Both the position numbers and the translations under genes were made by a program. From Saccharum officinarum (Eukaryota > Streptophyta > Magnoliopsida > Poales > Poaceae), in NCBI GenBank assembly GCA_020631735.1, contig CM036231.1, positions 5,669,831 through 5,733,830 of the forward strand: a stretch of 64,000 nt of DNA. The letters are read 5' to 3'. Under the pieces are notes generated by a model, which was not told the origin of the DNA, ran no database searches, and saw only the letters and a program-made list of their open reading frames with translations. Positions 11,432-21,446 of the stretch are shown here, in pieces; the stretch's first letter is position 1; each line of letters starts with the position of its first letter.

Positions 11432-11737
11432 TCTGAATCTGATTCCTCATCAAATGATGCGGTTTATGATACTAGCAGTGAAAGAAGACTTCCACATTCC
11501 CTGATAGCTGATGTGTGTTTCTTAATTTGTGTCTTGCTAAGGGCTTGTTTTGATTATTTAGATTAGTTATAGTCCAACTAAAGTTTAATCCTATGCTATT
11601 GTAATAAGGCACATTGATGACTGAGAGGAGGTAATGATTGGTTGGACATAACTCGATTTTACAGATGATTTACTAGTTTAATCTCGTGATCAAACTGACT
11701 GCTGCTGTCAAAGTGTCAAAAGGGACAATATATACGG

Positions 11738-11984
11738 GCAGTGTTTAGTTCTTCAAAATTCCAAAAATTTTACAAGATTCTCTGTCACCTCAAATCTTTA
11801 GACGCATGTATAGAGCATTAAATGTAGGTAAAAAAAATAACTAATTACACAGTTTATCTATAAAATGTCAAGACGAATCTTTTGAGCCTAATTAGTCCAT
11901 GATTAGATAAATTTTATCAAATAACAAAAAAAAAAAAGTGGTACAGAAACTTTACACACACTTTACCACCGTCTAAACACACCC
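11738..11984. mobile_element. MITE, about 247 bp
   Basis: Ends near CAGTGTTTAGTT and GTCTAAACACACCC. The interior has TCTCTGTCACCTCAAATC and CGAATCTTTTGAGCCTAATTAGTCCATG. The common family core is clear, but the flanks do not show an exact duplication. Confidence 0.65.
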
Positions 11985-12144
11985 TGGCAACAGATGAGCG
12001 GTTCACAATCAGTATGGAGAGAGAGACAGAGAGAGAGGGTGGGGCCGTGGGGGTGGACGATTTCTTGGTTCTCGCGCCGACAGGAGAGGGCCAAGTTTTT
12101 TTTATTATTTTCAATCTGGGTCCCAAGCGAAGATGGCAAGCCGA

Positions 12145-12373
12145 GGCCTTGTTTAGAGTTGAAATTTTTTCACTCTCTCCATCACATCAATCTTTGGATC
12201 TATGCATAAAGTAGTAAATGTATGTAAAAAAATAATTAATTACACAGTTTAGTTGGAAATCACGAGATGAATCTTTTGAGCCTAGTTGGTCCACGATTGG
12301 ATAATATTTGTCAAATAAGACGAAAGTGGTACTATTTATCGGTTTGAAATTTTTTTCAATCTAAACAAGACCC
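12145..12373. mobile_element. MITE, about 229 bp
   Basis: Starts GGCCTTGTTTAGAGTTG and ends CAATCTAAACAAGACCC, with the family core GAATCTTTTGAGCCTAG inside. Terminal inverted repeats are imperfect by one base. Confidence 0.65.
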
Positions 12374-12486
12374 GAATTTTTTTTCACCCTGCAGCTGTGC
12401 AGCACATGTTCCTGACATCACTGCCACACCGCCCCCGACCAATTGGATTAGACTAGACAGGGGCTGTTTGTTTCATCAGCGGCGTA

Positions 12487-12728
12487 GGCACAGTTTAGAT
12501 GCCAAAAATTTTGTCAAAATTTTCAGATTTCTCGTCACATCGAATCTTTGAACACATGTATAAAACATTAAATATAAATAAAAAATAAAACTATTTACAT
12601 AGTTTAGACGAAATGGACGAGACAAATCTTTTAAGCCTAATTAGACCATGATTAGACAATATTTATCAAATAACAACGAAACTGCTACAGTAGCGTTTTG
12701 CCAAAAATTTTGCCAACTAAACAGCCCC
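12487..12728. mobile_element. First of three abutting MITEs
   Basis: From CACAGTTTAGATGCC to CCAACTAAACAGCCCC, with TCACATCGAATC and ACAAATCTTTTAAGCC inside. The next element begins at its last base, in the same orientation. Confidence 0.6.
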
Positions 12729-12963
12729 CTAGTTCCTAGAAAATTTTGTAAAATTTTTCAGATTCTCCGTCACATCGAATCTTTAGACACATACATGAAA
12801 CATTAAATATAGATAAAAAATAAAACTAATTACATAGTTTAGACGAAATGGACGAGACGAATCTTTTAAGTCTAATTAGACCATGATTGGACAATATTTG
12901 CCAAATAACAACGAAAAGAGCTACAGTGCTGTTTTGCAAAAAATTTTGCATCTAAACCGGCCC
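12729..12963. mobile_element. Second of three abutting MITEs
   Basis: From TAGTTCCTAGAAAATTTTG to CATCTAAACCGGCCC. It is nearly the same as the copy at 13330 over its whole length and directly abuts elements on both sides. Confidence 0.6.
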
Positions 12964-13183
12964 TTAGTTTCTAAAAATTTTAAAGATTTTCCGTCACATC
13001 GAATGTTTGACATATACATATAGCATTAAATATAGACAAAAAAAATTAATTACACAGTTTGGTAGAAAACCACAAGACGAATCTTTTAAGCCTAATTAGT
13101 CCATAATTAGACACTAATTGACAAATACAAACGAAAATGCTACAGTAACCAAAGCTAAAAATTTCCCCGAACTAAACACACCC
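12964..13183. mobile_element. Third of three abutting MITEs
   Basis: From TTAGTTTCTAAAAATTTTA to GAACTAAACACACCC, in the same orientation as the two before it. The interior is more diverged (CACAAGACGAATCTTTTAAGCC). Confidence 0.6.
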
Positions 13184-13329
13184 TAGGTTATCAAAAGTCG
13201 GTTCTTAATCGCATAGGTCATTCTTTAAAAACATCCATGGCGAGTACCAGTAGTTAGCTAGCGGTTACTAGCACTACCTCTTTTTCTTTGAGGGCGCCCT
13301 GAGGCCGGAGCCCATCATGCGTCGTCCTT

Positions 13330-13568
13330 GGGCCCTGTTTAGTTGCTTGAAAATTTTGTAAAAATTTTTAGATTCTCCGTCACATCGAATCTTTGGACAC
13401 ATGCATGAAGCATTAAATATAGATAAAAAATAAAACTAATTACACAGTTTAGACGAAATAGACGAGACGAATCTTTTAAGTCTAATTAGATCATGATTGT
13501 ATAATATTTGTCAAATAACAACGAAAAGAGCTACAGTGCCGTTTTGCAAAAAAAAATCTAAACCGGCC
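13330..13568. mobile_element. MITE, 239 bp, with CTT target duplication
   Basis: Starts GGGCCCTGTTTAGTTGC, ends ATCTAAACCGGCC, and is flanked by CTT at 13327-13329 and 13569-13571. It is the closest relative of the middle element of the array at 12487-13183. Confidence 0.7.
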
Positions 13569-13908
13569 CTTGCTGAACGACGGCGAACGAACATTCCAAG
13601 ACCGCAAGACGTGTACAGTAGTACTTCACTCGTATAGCGTCGTCACTGCAGGTGCACCAGCGCCATGACTGGATCAGAGCATGGCTAGTGATTTCGCCGG
13701 CTGCCGGCTGCAAGCAATGCCACGTCATCGCACGGCAGTGGTGGGGCCTTCTAGTTTTAAATGCACAGCAACAGGTTCAACCAATAGCAGCAGGCGTAGC
13801 GGCTCTTCGCCGGCTTCAGGCGGGCGCACCACGAGACGCCCGCTCCATCCTCTCTCTCCATTTCTCTCACCTCCACGTAGATATCAGTCTGCTTCTCGTC
13901 CATCATAA

Positions 13909-14348
13909 GACTACCCGCACTGGGTACTTTAAAACGATACTCTAAAGCTTTAGAGTATGAATATAGAGTAAAAACTGTTGCACTGGGTACTCTAAAACGA
14001 TACCCTATCATTTCTCTCACTCTATATTTAGAGTAGTACTGTGCTTACTCTGTACTCTGTAGCGGCGGACCCCACTAGCTAAACAAAGGAAAAAATGATA
14101 TAACTCACAAACCAAAAATCCAAATTAAATTTCGATTGCACCATTAAATTCGTCTCAATAAATCCTTCAAAACTAGATCACACATGGATATATTTAGATA
14201 AAGTGACAAGTGGGTCCCACGGTGGATAGAGTGGATAGAGGATGATATAGAGGATGGATGGGTGCGGGAGAATTGAGTATAGAGGAGAGAATCTTGCTGA
14301 CTAGGACGTATAGAGGATGAATATAGAGGTCCATGAGTGCGGGTAGTC
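13909..14348. mobile_element. Tourist-like MITE, 440 bp, TSD TAA
   Basis: Perfect terminal inverted repeats GACTACCCGCA and TGCGGGTAGTC lie between TAA at 13906-13908 and 14349-14351. The interior has repeated TAGAGGATG and TCTAAAACGATAC blocks. It is a different family from the other MITEs; a decayed relative lies at about 20235-20500. Confidence 0.8.
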
Positions 14349-14634
14349 TAATACTTGCTCTCAGTGAGATCTCCGATGCCCCGTATACACGCACACGCTG
14401 AGTCGCTGACCACCTGTATCCTCAAACTGTTTTCCAGGCTTGCAAGTTGCAAGCTACTGTGTCTTTGCAGGTATACACAGTACCTCTGGATGCAATGGGC
14501 AAAAAGAAAAAGTCGGTCCTATGACGTGTAGGGCCCATACATGCATGGTGTCAGGATGTGAAGGAGCCAACAGAGCCCGCTACTATTGCGCGTAGCGTTA
14601 GATACGGCCGTGGTGCGGCGTAGGGGTTGTGCAA

Positions 14635-14850
14635 GGCCTCGTCTAGATTGAAAAAAAAAGACCGATAAATAGTATCACTTTTGACTTATTTAGTAAATAT
14701 TGTCGGATCAACTAGGCTCACGTAATTTCTAACTAAACTGTATAATTAGTTATTTTTTACCTATATTTAATACTTCATATATGAGTCTAAAAATTAATGT
14801 GACGAAGAGAGTGAAAAAATTCTAACTTTTCAGGTGCATCTAAACAAGGC
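14635..14850. mobile_element. MITE, about 216 bp
   Basis: Starts GGCCTCGTCTAGATTG and ends CATCTAAACAAGGC, flanked by GCAA on the left and GCAAG on the right. The family core is in antisense orientation (AACTAGGCTCACG, GACGAAGAGAGTG). Confidence 0.6.
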
Positions 14851-14921
14851 GCAAGTCTCCACACTGGACACCGTCGAGCAGCCAGATGAAGGCACCGGAT
14901 CAGCTCTCCTTCCCACAACTA

Positions 14922-15162
14922 GGGGTGTGTTTAGAAGGCCCCGTAAAATTTTTTGGAAGTATAGTAACTCTTTCGTTTGTATTTGACAATTAGTGTCTAA
15001 TCATAGACTAATTAGGTTTTAAAGATTCGTCTCGTGATTTACCACCAAACTGTGTAATTAGTTATTTTTTACCTATATTTAATGCTCTATGCATGCGTCA
15101 AAGATTCGATGTGATGCAGAATCTTGTAAATTTTTTGGAATTTTGAAGGAAGTGAACACGCC
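14922..15162. mobile_element. MITE, 241 bp, with CTA target duplication
   Basis: Starts GGGGTGTGTTTAG, ends GTGAACACGCC, and is flanked by CTA at 14919-14921 and 15163-15165. The core has GATTCGTCTCGTGATTTACC and CAAAGATTCGATGTGATG. Confidence 0.7.
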
Positions 15163-15194
15163 CTAGGTTTCAAATTGTATAAAGGCATCGCGTA

Positions 15195-15259
15195 AGCCAG
15201 AGAAAGGAATCGGAGTAGCCAGAGAAAGGAATCGGAGTATAGCCAGAGAAAGGCATCAG
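15195..15259. repeat. Short tandem repeat, 22-24 bp unit
   Basis: Three tandem copies of AGCCAGAGAAAGGAATCGGAGT, the last diverged. A fourth copy stands alone at about 15326. No coding content is evident, and nothing else was recognised in 15260-15710. Confidence 0.7.
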
Positions 15260-15719
15260 ATCAGCGGCATCGGATCAGCACCTCCGTTCACTCGTTTTGA
15301 GTAGCAAAGGAATCGAAGGAATCGGAGTAGCCAGAGAAAGGAACCGCGTGTTTCCCCAAGAGGGCCAGTAGATGAGGTCGTAAAGTAACAGAACCTCACC
15401 AAAAGCGGAGGCTGTCTATTGAACGCTTGTCCGCTCGGGCTGCCGGAGGCCCGGAGCCGCAGGATTTTGTTTGCGACGGCTTTTGCTGCGCCCCGCAGCT
15501 GCTGCACACACACGGACTGCGAAAAAAGTGCGAGCGAGGCTTTTCCTCCGAAAAATAGAGCGATGCTTTTACGTTCGATTGCAAAGCGCCCCGGCCGGGC
15601 GGGTAAAAAGAAAAAGAAAAAAAAAGTCTAAATCACTCCGAAACTATTGATCCTAGAACAGTAAAGCGGTTTTATCTTTTTATTTATTTTCATTAAATAT
15701 TTATAAAAAAATTATAAAA

Positions 15720-16019
15720 TATAAAATCTAATTTTGTTGCCGCGAGTGCACGACCAACAAATGGCGGCCAGTAGGAGAGCTCGGACGACTCGACCGGCCG
15801 CCGCCGCCTTCGAGTCGTCGGCCACATTGGTGAGCAAGAAATCCGCCAACCTACCCGCGTCGATCCTCGTCTCCAGGGCGCTCCCGTCGCGACACGGCCG
15901 AGGCCGGCGCGTCCCCGGTGCGGCTCGACTGCGCAGCTTCCGGGTTCCGGCCATCCGTGACGGCGAGTAGCGCAGCAACCCCAGCGATGCACCGCGCCTG
16001 AGATGGTGGCGCCCATCTC
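15720..16019 (-). other. GC-rich sequence next to the right arm, no left-arm match
   Basis: Open on the minus strand in two frames and continuous with the duplicated GC-rich gene fragment of the right arm, but the left arm diverges at 8262. It may be a further piece of the same unidentified ancestral gene. No family is recognised. Confidence 0.3.
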
Positions 16020-16864
16020 CTCCACAGCTGCGAGTAGCATGCCATGCCTGCCCCCGTCTCCTCCGCGGCGGCGAGGACCTCCCACTCCTCCGGAACGACG
16101 TGACGCGCCGATGCCAAAGAGATCTGACTCAGCGCGGGACTCCACCTTCTCCTGGCCAGCTCGAATTCCGCTCTCTTCGGGAAGGGGCTGATGACGGCGC
16201 CGTGCGGGAGGGCCGGTGTCGCACGGCGCAGAGGAGCACCGAGGGAGCGACGCGGTGCAGCTTCGGAGACGAGGAGGAGCAGAGGAGGAGTGGAGTAGCA
16301 CAGGTAGCAGGTCGGCGTAGGCCAAGCCACCCAGGTCGGCTGCGCCTGCGGTGTCGGTTTCCCTTGAGAGGAAGGGGAGCAGCGCGGTGGAGCTGACCAC
16401 GACGCGGGCACGCGGCCGGAGGCGAAGGCGGGGAGCGTGTCGCTCTCCGCCGCGGCCATGCCCGCCAGCTCCTCCTGCTCCAACGAGGGGTCGTCACTCG
16501 TCGAGGCGCGGTGCAAGTGCAACGCCACCGTCCCGTCCAGGCAGCTGCAGGAGAAGGAGACGTGCTGCCCAACTCCGTCGACTAGTCTCCGTCCGCATGC
16601 TCGCGCTCCAGTTCGAATTCATTCCGCATCGGCAAATGCCTCTGCGCCTCCAAATGCTCTGACCTCGGCCAACTGACGGATCCATGGAGACGAGGGTACG
16701 ATCCATGGAGACCGGAGGGAACGGATCGGAGGAGGTCGATACGGACGAGAGAGAAGAAGCGCCCAATCCCAACCAGGAGCGCTTGTGTCCGCCGGCATGC
16801 TCCAGAGCACACCGCTGCAGAGGCGCAGAGCTACCAACAAAACTGCTGCATCTGTTTCGTTCTT

Positions 16865-17106
16865 CGGGACTGTTTAGTTGGCAAAACTTTTAGCGAAACG
16901 CTACTGTAACAGTTTCGTTGTTATTTGGTAAATATTGTCCAATCATGGTCTAATTAGGCTTAAAAGATTTGTTTCGTCCATTTCGTCAAAACTGCGTAAT
17001 TAGTTTTATTTTTTATCTATATTTAATGTTTCATGCATGTGTTTAAAGATTCGATGTGACGGGAAATCTGAAAATTTTGGTAAATTTTTTGTCATCTAAA
17101 CGATGC
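16865..17106. mobile_element. MITE with CTT duplication and empty site in the left arm
   Basis: 242 bp, from CGGGACTGTTTAGTTGGC to CATCTAAACGATGC, flanked by CTT at 16862-16864 and 17107-17109. At the corresponding left-arm position (near 7430) the sequence reads straight through with one CTT, so this is a clean insertion. Confidence 0.85.
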
Positions 17107-17175
17107 CTTTGTTATAGAGCTAGAGCAGGTGACTAGGCGAGGACTGAGGACAGCAAGGAGGCGGTTTCCATATAC

Positions 17176-17433
17176 GGCCTTGTGTAGTTTCCAATTCCTC
17201 CCTAAATTTCACTGTGCAAAAAGGAGATTCTCTATCATATCAAAATACCGGCAAATGCATGGAGTACTAAATGTAGATGAAATCAAAAACGAATTGCACA
17301 GTTTTGTTATACTTTGCGAGACGAACATTTTGAGTCTAATTAATCAATATTTAGACAATTTTTTGCACTAAAAAAACAAAACGTGTTGCGCAGTGCTGAA
17401 TCGGCCTCGCCAACTCGGGAACTAAACATGGCC
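17176..17433. mobile_element. MITE, about 258 bp, flanked by TAC
   Basis: Starts GGCCTTGTGTAGTTTCC, ends CTAAACATGGCC, with TAC at 17173-17175 and 17434-17436. The left arm has TACTAC at the matching point (ATATACTACATC). This is either the pre-insertion sequence without a true duplication or an excision footprint. Confidence 0.75.
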
Positions 17434-17469
17434 TACATCTTCCTTCTACCTGGGATCCCCGATGAGGAG

Positions 17470-17718
17470 GGCCTTGTTTAGATTCCAAATTCTCCCCCCA
17501 AATTCTACTATGCAAAAAGGAGATTCCACATCACATCAAAATGACGGCAAATGCATGGAGTTCCGACAGGAACATACGAGACGAACATTTTGAGTCTAAT
17601 TAATCAATTTTTGGACAATTTTTTGCATAAAAAACAAAAGTTGCTACAGTGTTCCGACATGAACACTGTAGCCACAGTTGCCGAATCTGACCCCCAAATT
17701 GGGGATCTAAACACGGCC
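17470..17718. mobile_element. MITE with internal deletion
   Basis: Ends GGGCCTTGTTTAGATTCC and ATCTAAACACGGCCC. Compared with sister copies, the middle jumps from GCATGGAGTTCC to ACATACGAGACGAAC, losing roughly 60 bp of the usual interior. It is absent from the left arm, where the flanks are diverged. Confidence 0.65.
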
Positions 17719-17781
17719 CCAAACAAAGAGACACCTGCCTAGTCCATTCCCAGCACGAGGTACAGATTCAAACCAAGCTAA

Positions 17782-18011
17782 GGCCCTGTTTGGTTACGTG
17801 AGGTTAAAGTTTAACTCCCATCACATCAATGTTCTCTTAAATATATAGAGTATTAAATGTAGACTAATTGCATGCATGTCGACACAAATTAGGAGTAATT
17901 TGCGAGACGAATCTATTAAGCCTAATTAGTTCAAAATTAAAAACTTTTTGTCAAATAAGACGAAAGTACTACGGTATTTGTTAAACTTTAACACCACAAC
18001 CAAACACCCCC
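17782..18011. mobile_element. Tourist-like MITE with TAA duplication and empty site in the left arm
   Basis: 230 bp, ends GGCCCTGTTTGGTT and AACCAAACACCCCC, flanked by TAA at 17779-17781 and 18012-18014. The left arm at about 7270-7290 reads through the site with a single TAA. Confidence 0.85.
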
Positions 18012-18251
18012 TAAAGTACATGTGATGTACGTATGAACAACCGTGGAGATTCAAATAGGGGAAAAAAAAGTACATCAGTTCTTGCACTTGCAGGAAGGGT
18101 TCCTCCTTTCTTTCTCCAGCTCAAGCAGAAATAGCTTCATCGGGGAGTGGGACATCGCCAGATGCATGGCTCGTCGGATCTCGCCGGGATACTTCCAAAA
18201 TGCCGGTTTCCGCCTGCCCGCTCAGAGGGAGCACATCAGACTTGAGAGGTA

Positions 18252-18849
18252 ATTCCTCCGTCCGAGAAAAGATACAACTATGAGATGCATGTCAGTTAAA
18301 TTGACTTAAGTTTAATCAAGTTTATAACAAATAGTATTAACATTTATGTCTTCAAATAAATTTATTACAAAAATATATTCTATAACTAATCTAATGATAC
18401 TTAGACCCCGTTTGACAGGGCTTCTCTAGCGGCTTCAGGAGCCGTTTGGAGCCGTTTTCTGCCAAACGAGATAAAATGAAACGGCTCCACCGATGAAACC
18501 CCTAAAAACATGCTCTCACAGAGCTTTGGGGTGAGAATGAGCCAAAAATAGTGGCTTCTCCTGGCTTCACCTCATCCTACGTGGCGTTCTGTGAGAGCAT
18601 GTTTTAAGGAACTCTACATGTAGAGCTGTTTTGCCAAACGATTTACCAAAACGGCTCTAACTCCACCGATAGAGCTGTTCATGGAGCTGAAACACAAAAA
18701 AAATGGCTTCACTGGTGAAGCGGAGCCGTGCCAAACAGAGCCTTATTTTGTATCATAAACATTAGTATTTTTTATATAAATTTAATGAAAGTTAAAAGTA
18801 TTTGACTTCTTTAAAAGCGAGAATTACATGTTTTTAGGGACCAAGGGAG
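18252..18849. mobile_element. Stowaway-like MITE carrying a nested MITE
   Basis: Terminal CCTCCGTCCGAGAAAAGAT and the inverted GGGACCAAGGGAGT match the classic grass Stowaway end. It is flanked by TA (18250-18251 and 18850-18851), and the left arm shows the site with a single TA. Length without the nested element is about 256 bp. Confidence 0.75.
18404..18742. mobile_element. MITE nested inside the Stowaway-like element, TSD TTA
   Basis: 339 bp, ends GACCCCGTTTGACA and TGCCAAACAGAGCC, flanked by TTA at 18401-18403 and 18743-18745. The interior is rich in GGAGCCGTTT and inverted GGCTCC stretches, so it can form a long hairpin. It is a separate family from the other MITEs. Confidence 0.75.
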
Positions 18850-18944
18850 TACTACTACTCCAACTACTACAAGTGAGCAAGTTCACTACCTTTACTAGTA
18901 CTGCCTGTGCCTGGCTACTGCTACAAGCTGCTAGTGATATTTTA

Positions 18945-19256
18945 GGCCCTGTTTAGTTCTCGACTGGGTGTTCAAAGTTAGGCGTTTCGGCACTGTAGCG
19001 CATTGTAGCGCACTGTAGTATTTTCGTTTGTATTTGGTAAAAATTATCTAAACTTTAACTAATTAGGCTTAAAATGTTCGTCTCGTAAAGTACAACAAAA
19101 CTGTGTAATTAGTTTTTAATTCCATCTACATTTAGTACTCCATACATATGCCGATATTTTGATGTGACGGAGAATCTTCTTTTTGCATAATGAAATTTGA
19201 GGGAAAAGTTTTAGCATAGTAAAATTTGAGGGAGAAGTTAGGAACTCAACAAAGCC
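18945..19256. mobile_element. MITE in the 3' flank of gene A', TSD TTA
   Basis: 312 bp from GGCCCTGTTTAGTTC to GAACTCAACAAAGCC, flanked by TTA at 18942-18944 and 19257-19259. It belongs to the CTTTTTGCATAATG subfamily. It occupies the same target as the unrelated MITE 716-946 beside gene A. Confidence 0.8.
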
Positions 19257-19276
19257 TTAGTTCATTTTGCCCCTCA

Positions 19277-19633
19277 TCAGTTACGAGCGGCGAGCATGAC
19301 ATTGCCGATCCCGATCAAATAAAGCTCGAAACCGAAGATGCGAAAAGCGACGGCGAGGTCGAAGTTGATGGCCAGATTCCCGAGCCATCCTAGCACCACC
19401 GCTGCTGCTGGTGACAGGGCAGCGGCGGCGGCCTGCTCCAGCTCGACGATGATGGCTAGTGCTAGGAGGTAGGCGAGGAAGGCCAGGAGCGCGAGCAAGG
19501 CGACGAGCACGATCGAGGAGGACGGGGTCGCGCTTGTGCGCAGAGGCCGGCTCGTGGATGTGGGCGTATAGTAGTCGACGGCGACACTGATGGCGAACCT
19601 GGATGTGTTGGCGAGTGGGGGACGGGAAGCCAT
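19277..19633 (-). CDS. Small hydrophobic membrane protein, gene A'
   Basis: Minus-strand frame of 118 residues. The ATG at 19633 was chosen over an upstream extension because MASRPPLA aligns with MASRSPLA of gene D. Residues 41-63 form a strong membrane segment and are followed by IIVELEQAAAAALSPAA. The signature LGWLGNLAIN (about 81-90) and a second hydrophobic segment (about 91-111) lead to the tail GNVMLAARN. The C-terminal two thirds is closest to gene A; the N-terminus is closest to gene D. It lies on the right arm of the inverted duplication. Its likely promoter block is displaced about 1 kb upstream by MITEs. Function is unknown; a small membrane protein is inferred. Confidence 0.55.
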   Translation of the reverse strand: MASRPPLANTSRFAISVAVDYYTPTSTSRPLRTSATPSSSIVLVALLALLAFLAYLLALAIIVELEQAAAAALSPAAAVVLGWLGNLAINFDLAVAFRIFGFELYLIGIGNVMLAARN

Positions 19634-19786
19634 TGTGACTTTTCCACTGCAGGGTGTTGTGGAGCCGAGCACTCTGGGCTCTTGGGCTGGGCAGGGCGGC
19701 GCGAGACTGGTGACGATGTGGTGAAGGGGGTTAAGACAAGCTGCACCGGGAACGGTACGTGCACAGGGTAAGAGACAGATCATCAT

Positions 19787-20061
19787 GGCCTTGTTTAGAT
19801 TCTAAAGTTTGCCTCCTAAATTCACTATGCAGAATTCCTATTCCCAATCACATCAAAATGTCGGCACATATATGGAGTGCTAAATGTAGATAAAATAAAA
19901 AACTAATTGCACAGTTTTGTTGTACTTTGCGAGACGAACATTTAGAGCCTAATTAATCAAGATTTGGATAATTATTACCAAATAAAAACAAAATTGCTAC
20001 AGTGTGACGTGGCCTTTACTATGCAGAATTGGGCTCCTAACTTTGTTATCTAAACAAGGCC
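19787..20061. mobile_element. MITE, 275 bp, TSD CAT
   Basis: Perfect ends GGCCTTGTTTAGAT and ATCTAAACAAGGCC, flanked by CAT at 19784-19786 and 20062-20064. It sits in the 5' region of gene A', separating it from upstream promoter-like sequence. Confidence 0.8.
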
Positions 20062-20234
20062 CATGTAGAGTTGAGGAAGTGCCACAACGGGTACGCAAAA
20101 CCGAACGGTAAACGCAGGAGGACGCACGCTATTTCTAGCGCGGTAGCGGGCGCCCTGCAAGCTTCGTGGAGCAGAGCTGCACGTTTGGGAGCACGGCGGG
20201 CATGAAAGACACTGTGCATCTAAGAAAACATGTC

Positions 20235-20500
20235 CAACCTTTTTTCATATAAAAAATATTATAACTCATAAACAAAAACATCAAATTAAATTCTAATTAC
20301 ATCATTAAATTCGTGACAATAAATTCTTCGTAACAAGATGTCACATGGATATATTTAGATAAAGTGACAAGTGAACCCCACAGTGGATAGAGGATGATAT
20401 AGATGATGGATGGATGCGGAAAAACTGTATATTTTATGGTGACTAGGATGAAATATTCCTTTTAGAGGATGAATATAAAGGTCCATGAGTACGGATAGTC
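20235..20500. mobile_element. Decayed relative of the GACTACCCGCA MITE
   Basis: Matches the right half of 13909-14348 (ATGGATATATTTAGATAAAG, GAGGATGATATAGA, GGTCCATGAGT) and ends in GTACGGATAGTC followed by TAA. The left end is lost or unrecognisable. Confidence 0.6.
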
Positions 20501-20503
20501 TAA

Positions 20504-20743
20504 CGGACTATTTAGTTGTAAATTTTTTTGCAAAACGACACTGTAGCAAATTTCGTTGTTATTTGGCAATTAGTGTCCAATTATGGTCTAATTAGGCTTA
20601 GAAGATTCGTCTCGTTCATTTCGTCTAAACTGTATAATTAGTTTTATTTTTATCTATATTTAATATTTTATATACGTGTTTAAAGATTCGATGTGACGAG
20701 AAATTTGAAAATTTTTACGAAATTTTTTTGAACTAAACATGCC
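20504..20743. mobile_element. MITE, about 240 bp
   Basis: Starts CGGACTATTTAGTTG, ends GAACTAAACATGCC, with TGGTCTAATTAGGCTTAGAAG and TTCGATGTGACGAG inside. It directly follows the previous element. Confidence 0.6.
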
Positions 20744-20746
20744 ATG

Positions 20747-20800
20747 CCTAGGGCAAAGAGGACGCCTCCGTCTGGTTGCTTATTTTATAGTACTATATGC
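20747..20800 (-). promoter_or_regulatory. Displaced promoter-like block, probably of gene A'
   Basis: Read on the minus strand it contains CTATAAAATAAGCAACCAGACGGAGGCG. This aligns base for base, with few changes, to the TATA region of gene D at about 24508-24545. Gene A' lies 1.1 kb downstream with two or three MITEs between. It may still drive gene A', or be all that remains of another paralogue. Confidence 0.45.
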
Positions 20801-20993
20801 TTTGTCCTCATCTATGCCCTATGACCTATGGGGACGCTTTGGCTTCATCTATGGTCTGGAGCTGAGACGTGCCTACCCCGTGGCCTGTAGCTGCGCAGTT
20901 TCGTCACCGATACGGCGAGAGGTGAGAGCACAAGGCGAAGGCGTGCGTCGCCAGCAGCCCAGCACCACGTGATACAATACGCGATTACACGTA

Positions 20994-21257
20994 GCCCTTG
21001 TTTAGTTTCCTCAATTCTCCCCTAAATTTCACTATACAAAAAGAAGATTTCCTGTCACATCAAAATGTCGGCAAATACATGGAGTACTAAATGTTGATGA
21101 AATAAAAACTAATTGCACAGTTTTGTTGTATTTTGCGAGATGAACATTTTAAGCCTAGTTAGTCAAAATTTGAATATTTTTTATCAAATACAAACGAAAT
21201 GCTACAGGAATTCTGATACAGTATTTTTCTCCCCAGTTCACCGAACTAAACGAGGCC
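20994..21257. mobile_element. MITE, about 264 bp
   Basis: From GCCCTTGTTTAGTTTCC to CGAACTAAACGAGGCC, with CACTATACAAAAAGAAGATT, GCAAATACATGGAGTAC and the GCTACAGGAATTC tail. It belongs to the same subfamily as 19787. Confidence 0.65.
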
Positions 21258-21360
21258 ATAAACTAGTGGAGAAATTACGCGCATCGATGCGAGGCCCCGT
21301 GGCTGGTGTGGTTCTGTGGCTTGACTGAGGGCCACATGCCGTGGACCGTGGCATGCGCCG

Positions 21361-21430
21361 CCTCAGCCTGCATGCGTAGATAGACAATGCGTTGTGGCTC
21401 AGCCTGCATGCGTAGATACTCCCGACGACC
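21361..21430. repeat. Small duplication at the broken gene boundary
   Basis: CTCAGCCTGCATGCGTAGATA occurs at about 21362 and again at about 21398, next to repeated CCGTGGACCGTGG. It marks the junction where the D-type gene copy is cut. Confidence 0.55.
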
Positions 21431-21446
21431 GTGGACCGTGGACCGT

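Larger units (their letters stand above)
16020..18249 (-). repeat. Right arm of inverted duplication, distal part
   Basis: Reverse complement of 7081-8262, expanded by four MITEs. Where an element is inserted, the left arm shows the site without it, which dates these insertions after the duplication. Frameshifts relative to the left arm again argue against an intact gene. The arm continues beyond the Stowaway-like element into the flank of gene A'. Confidence 0.75.

Noticed and set aside
15693..16572. 235- and 225-codon minus-strand frames in the right arm
   Set aside because: Same argument as for the left arm; they overlap each other in different frames and match no family I know.
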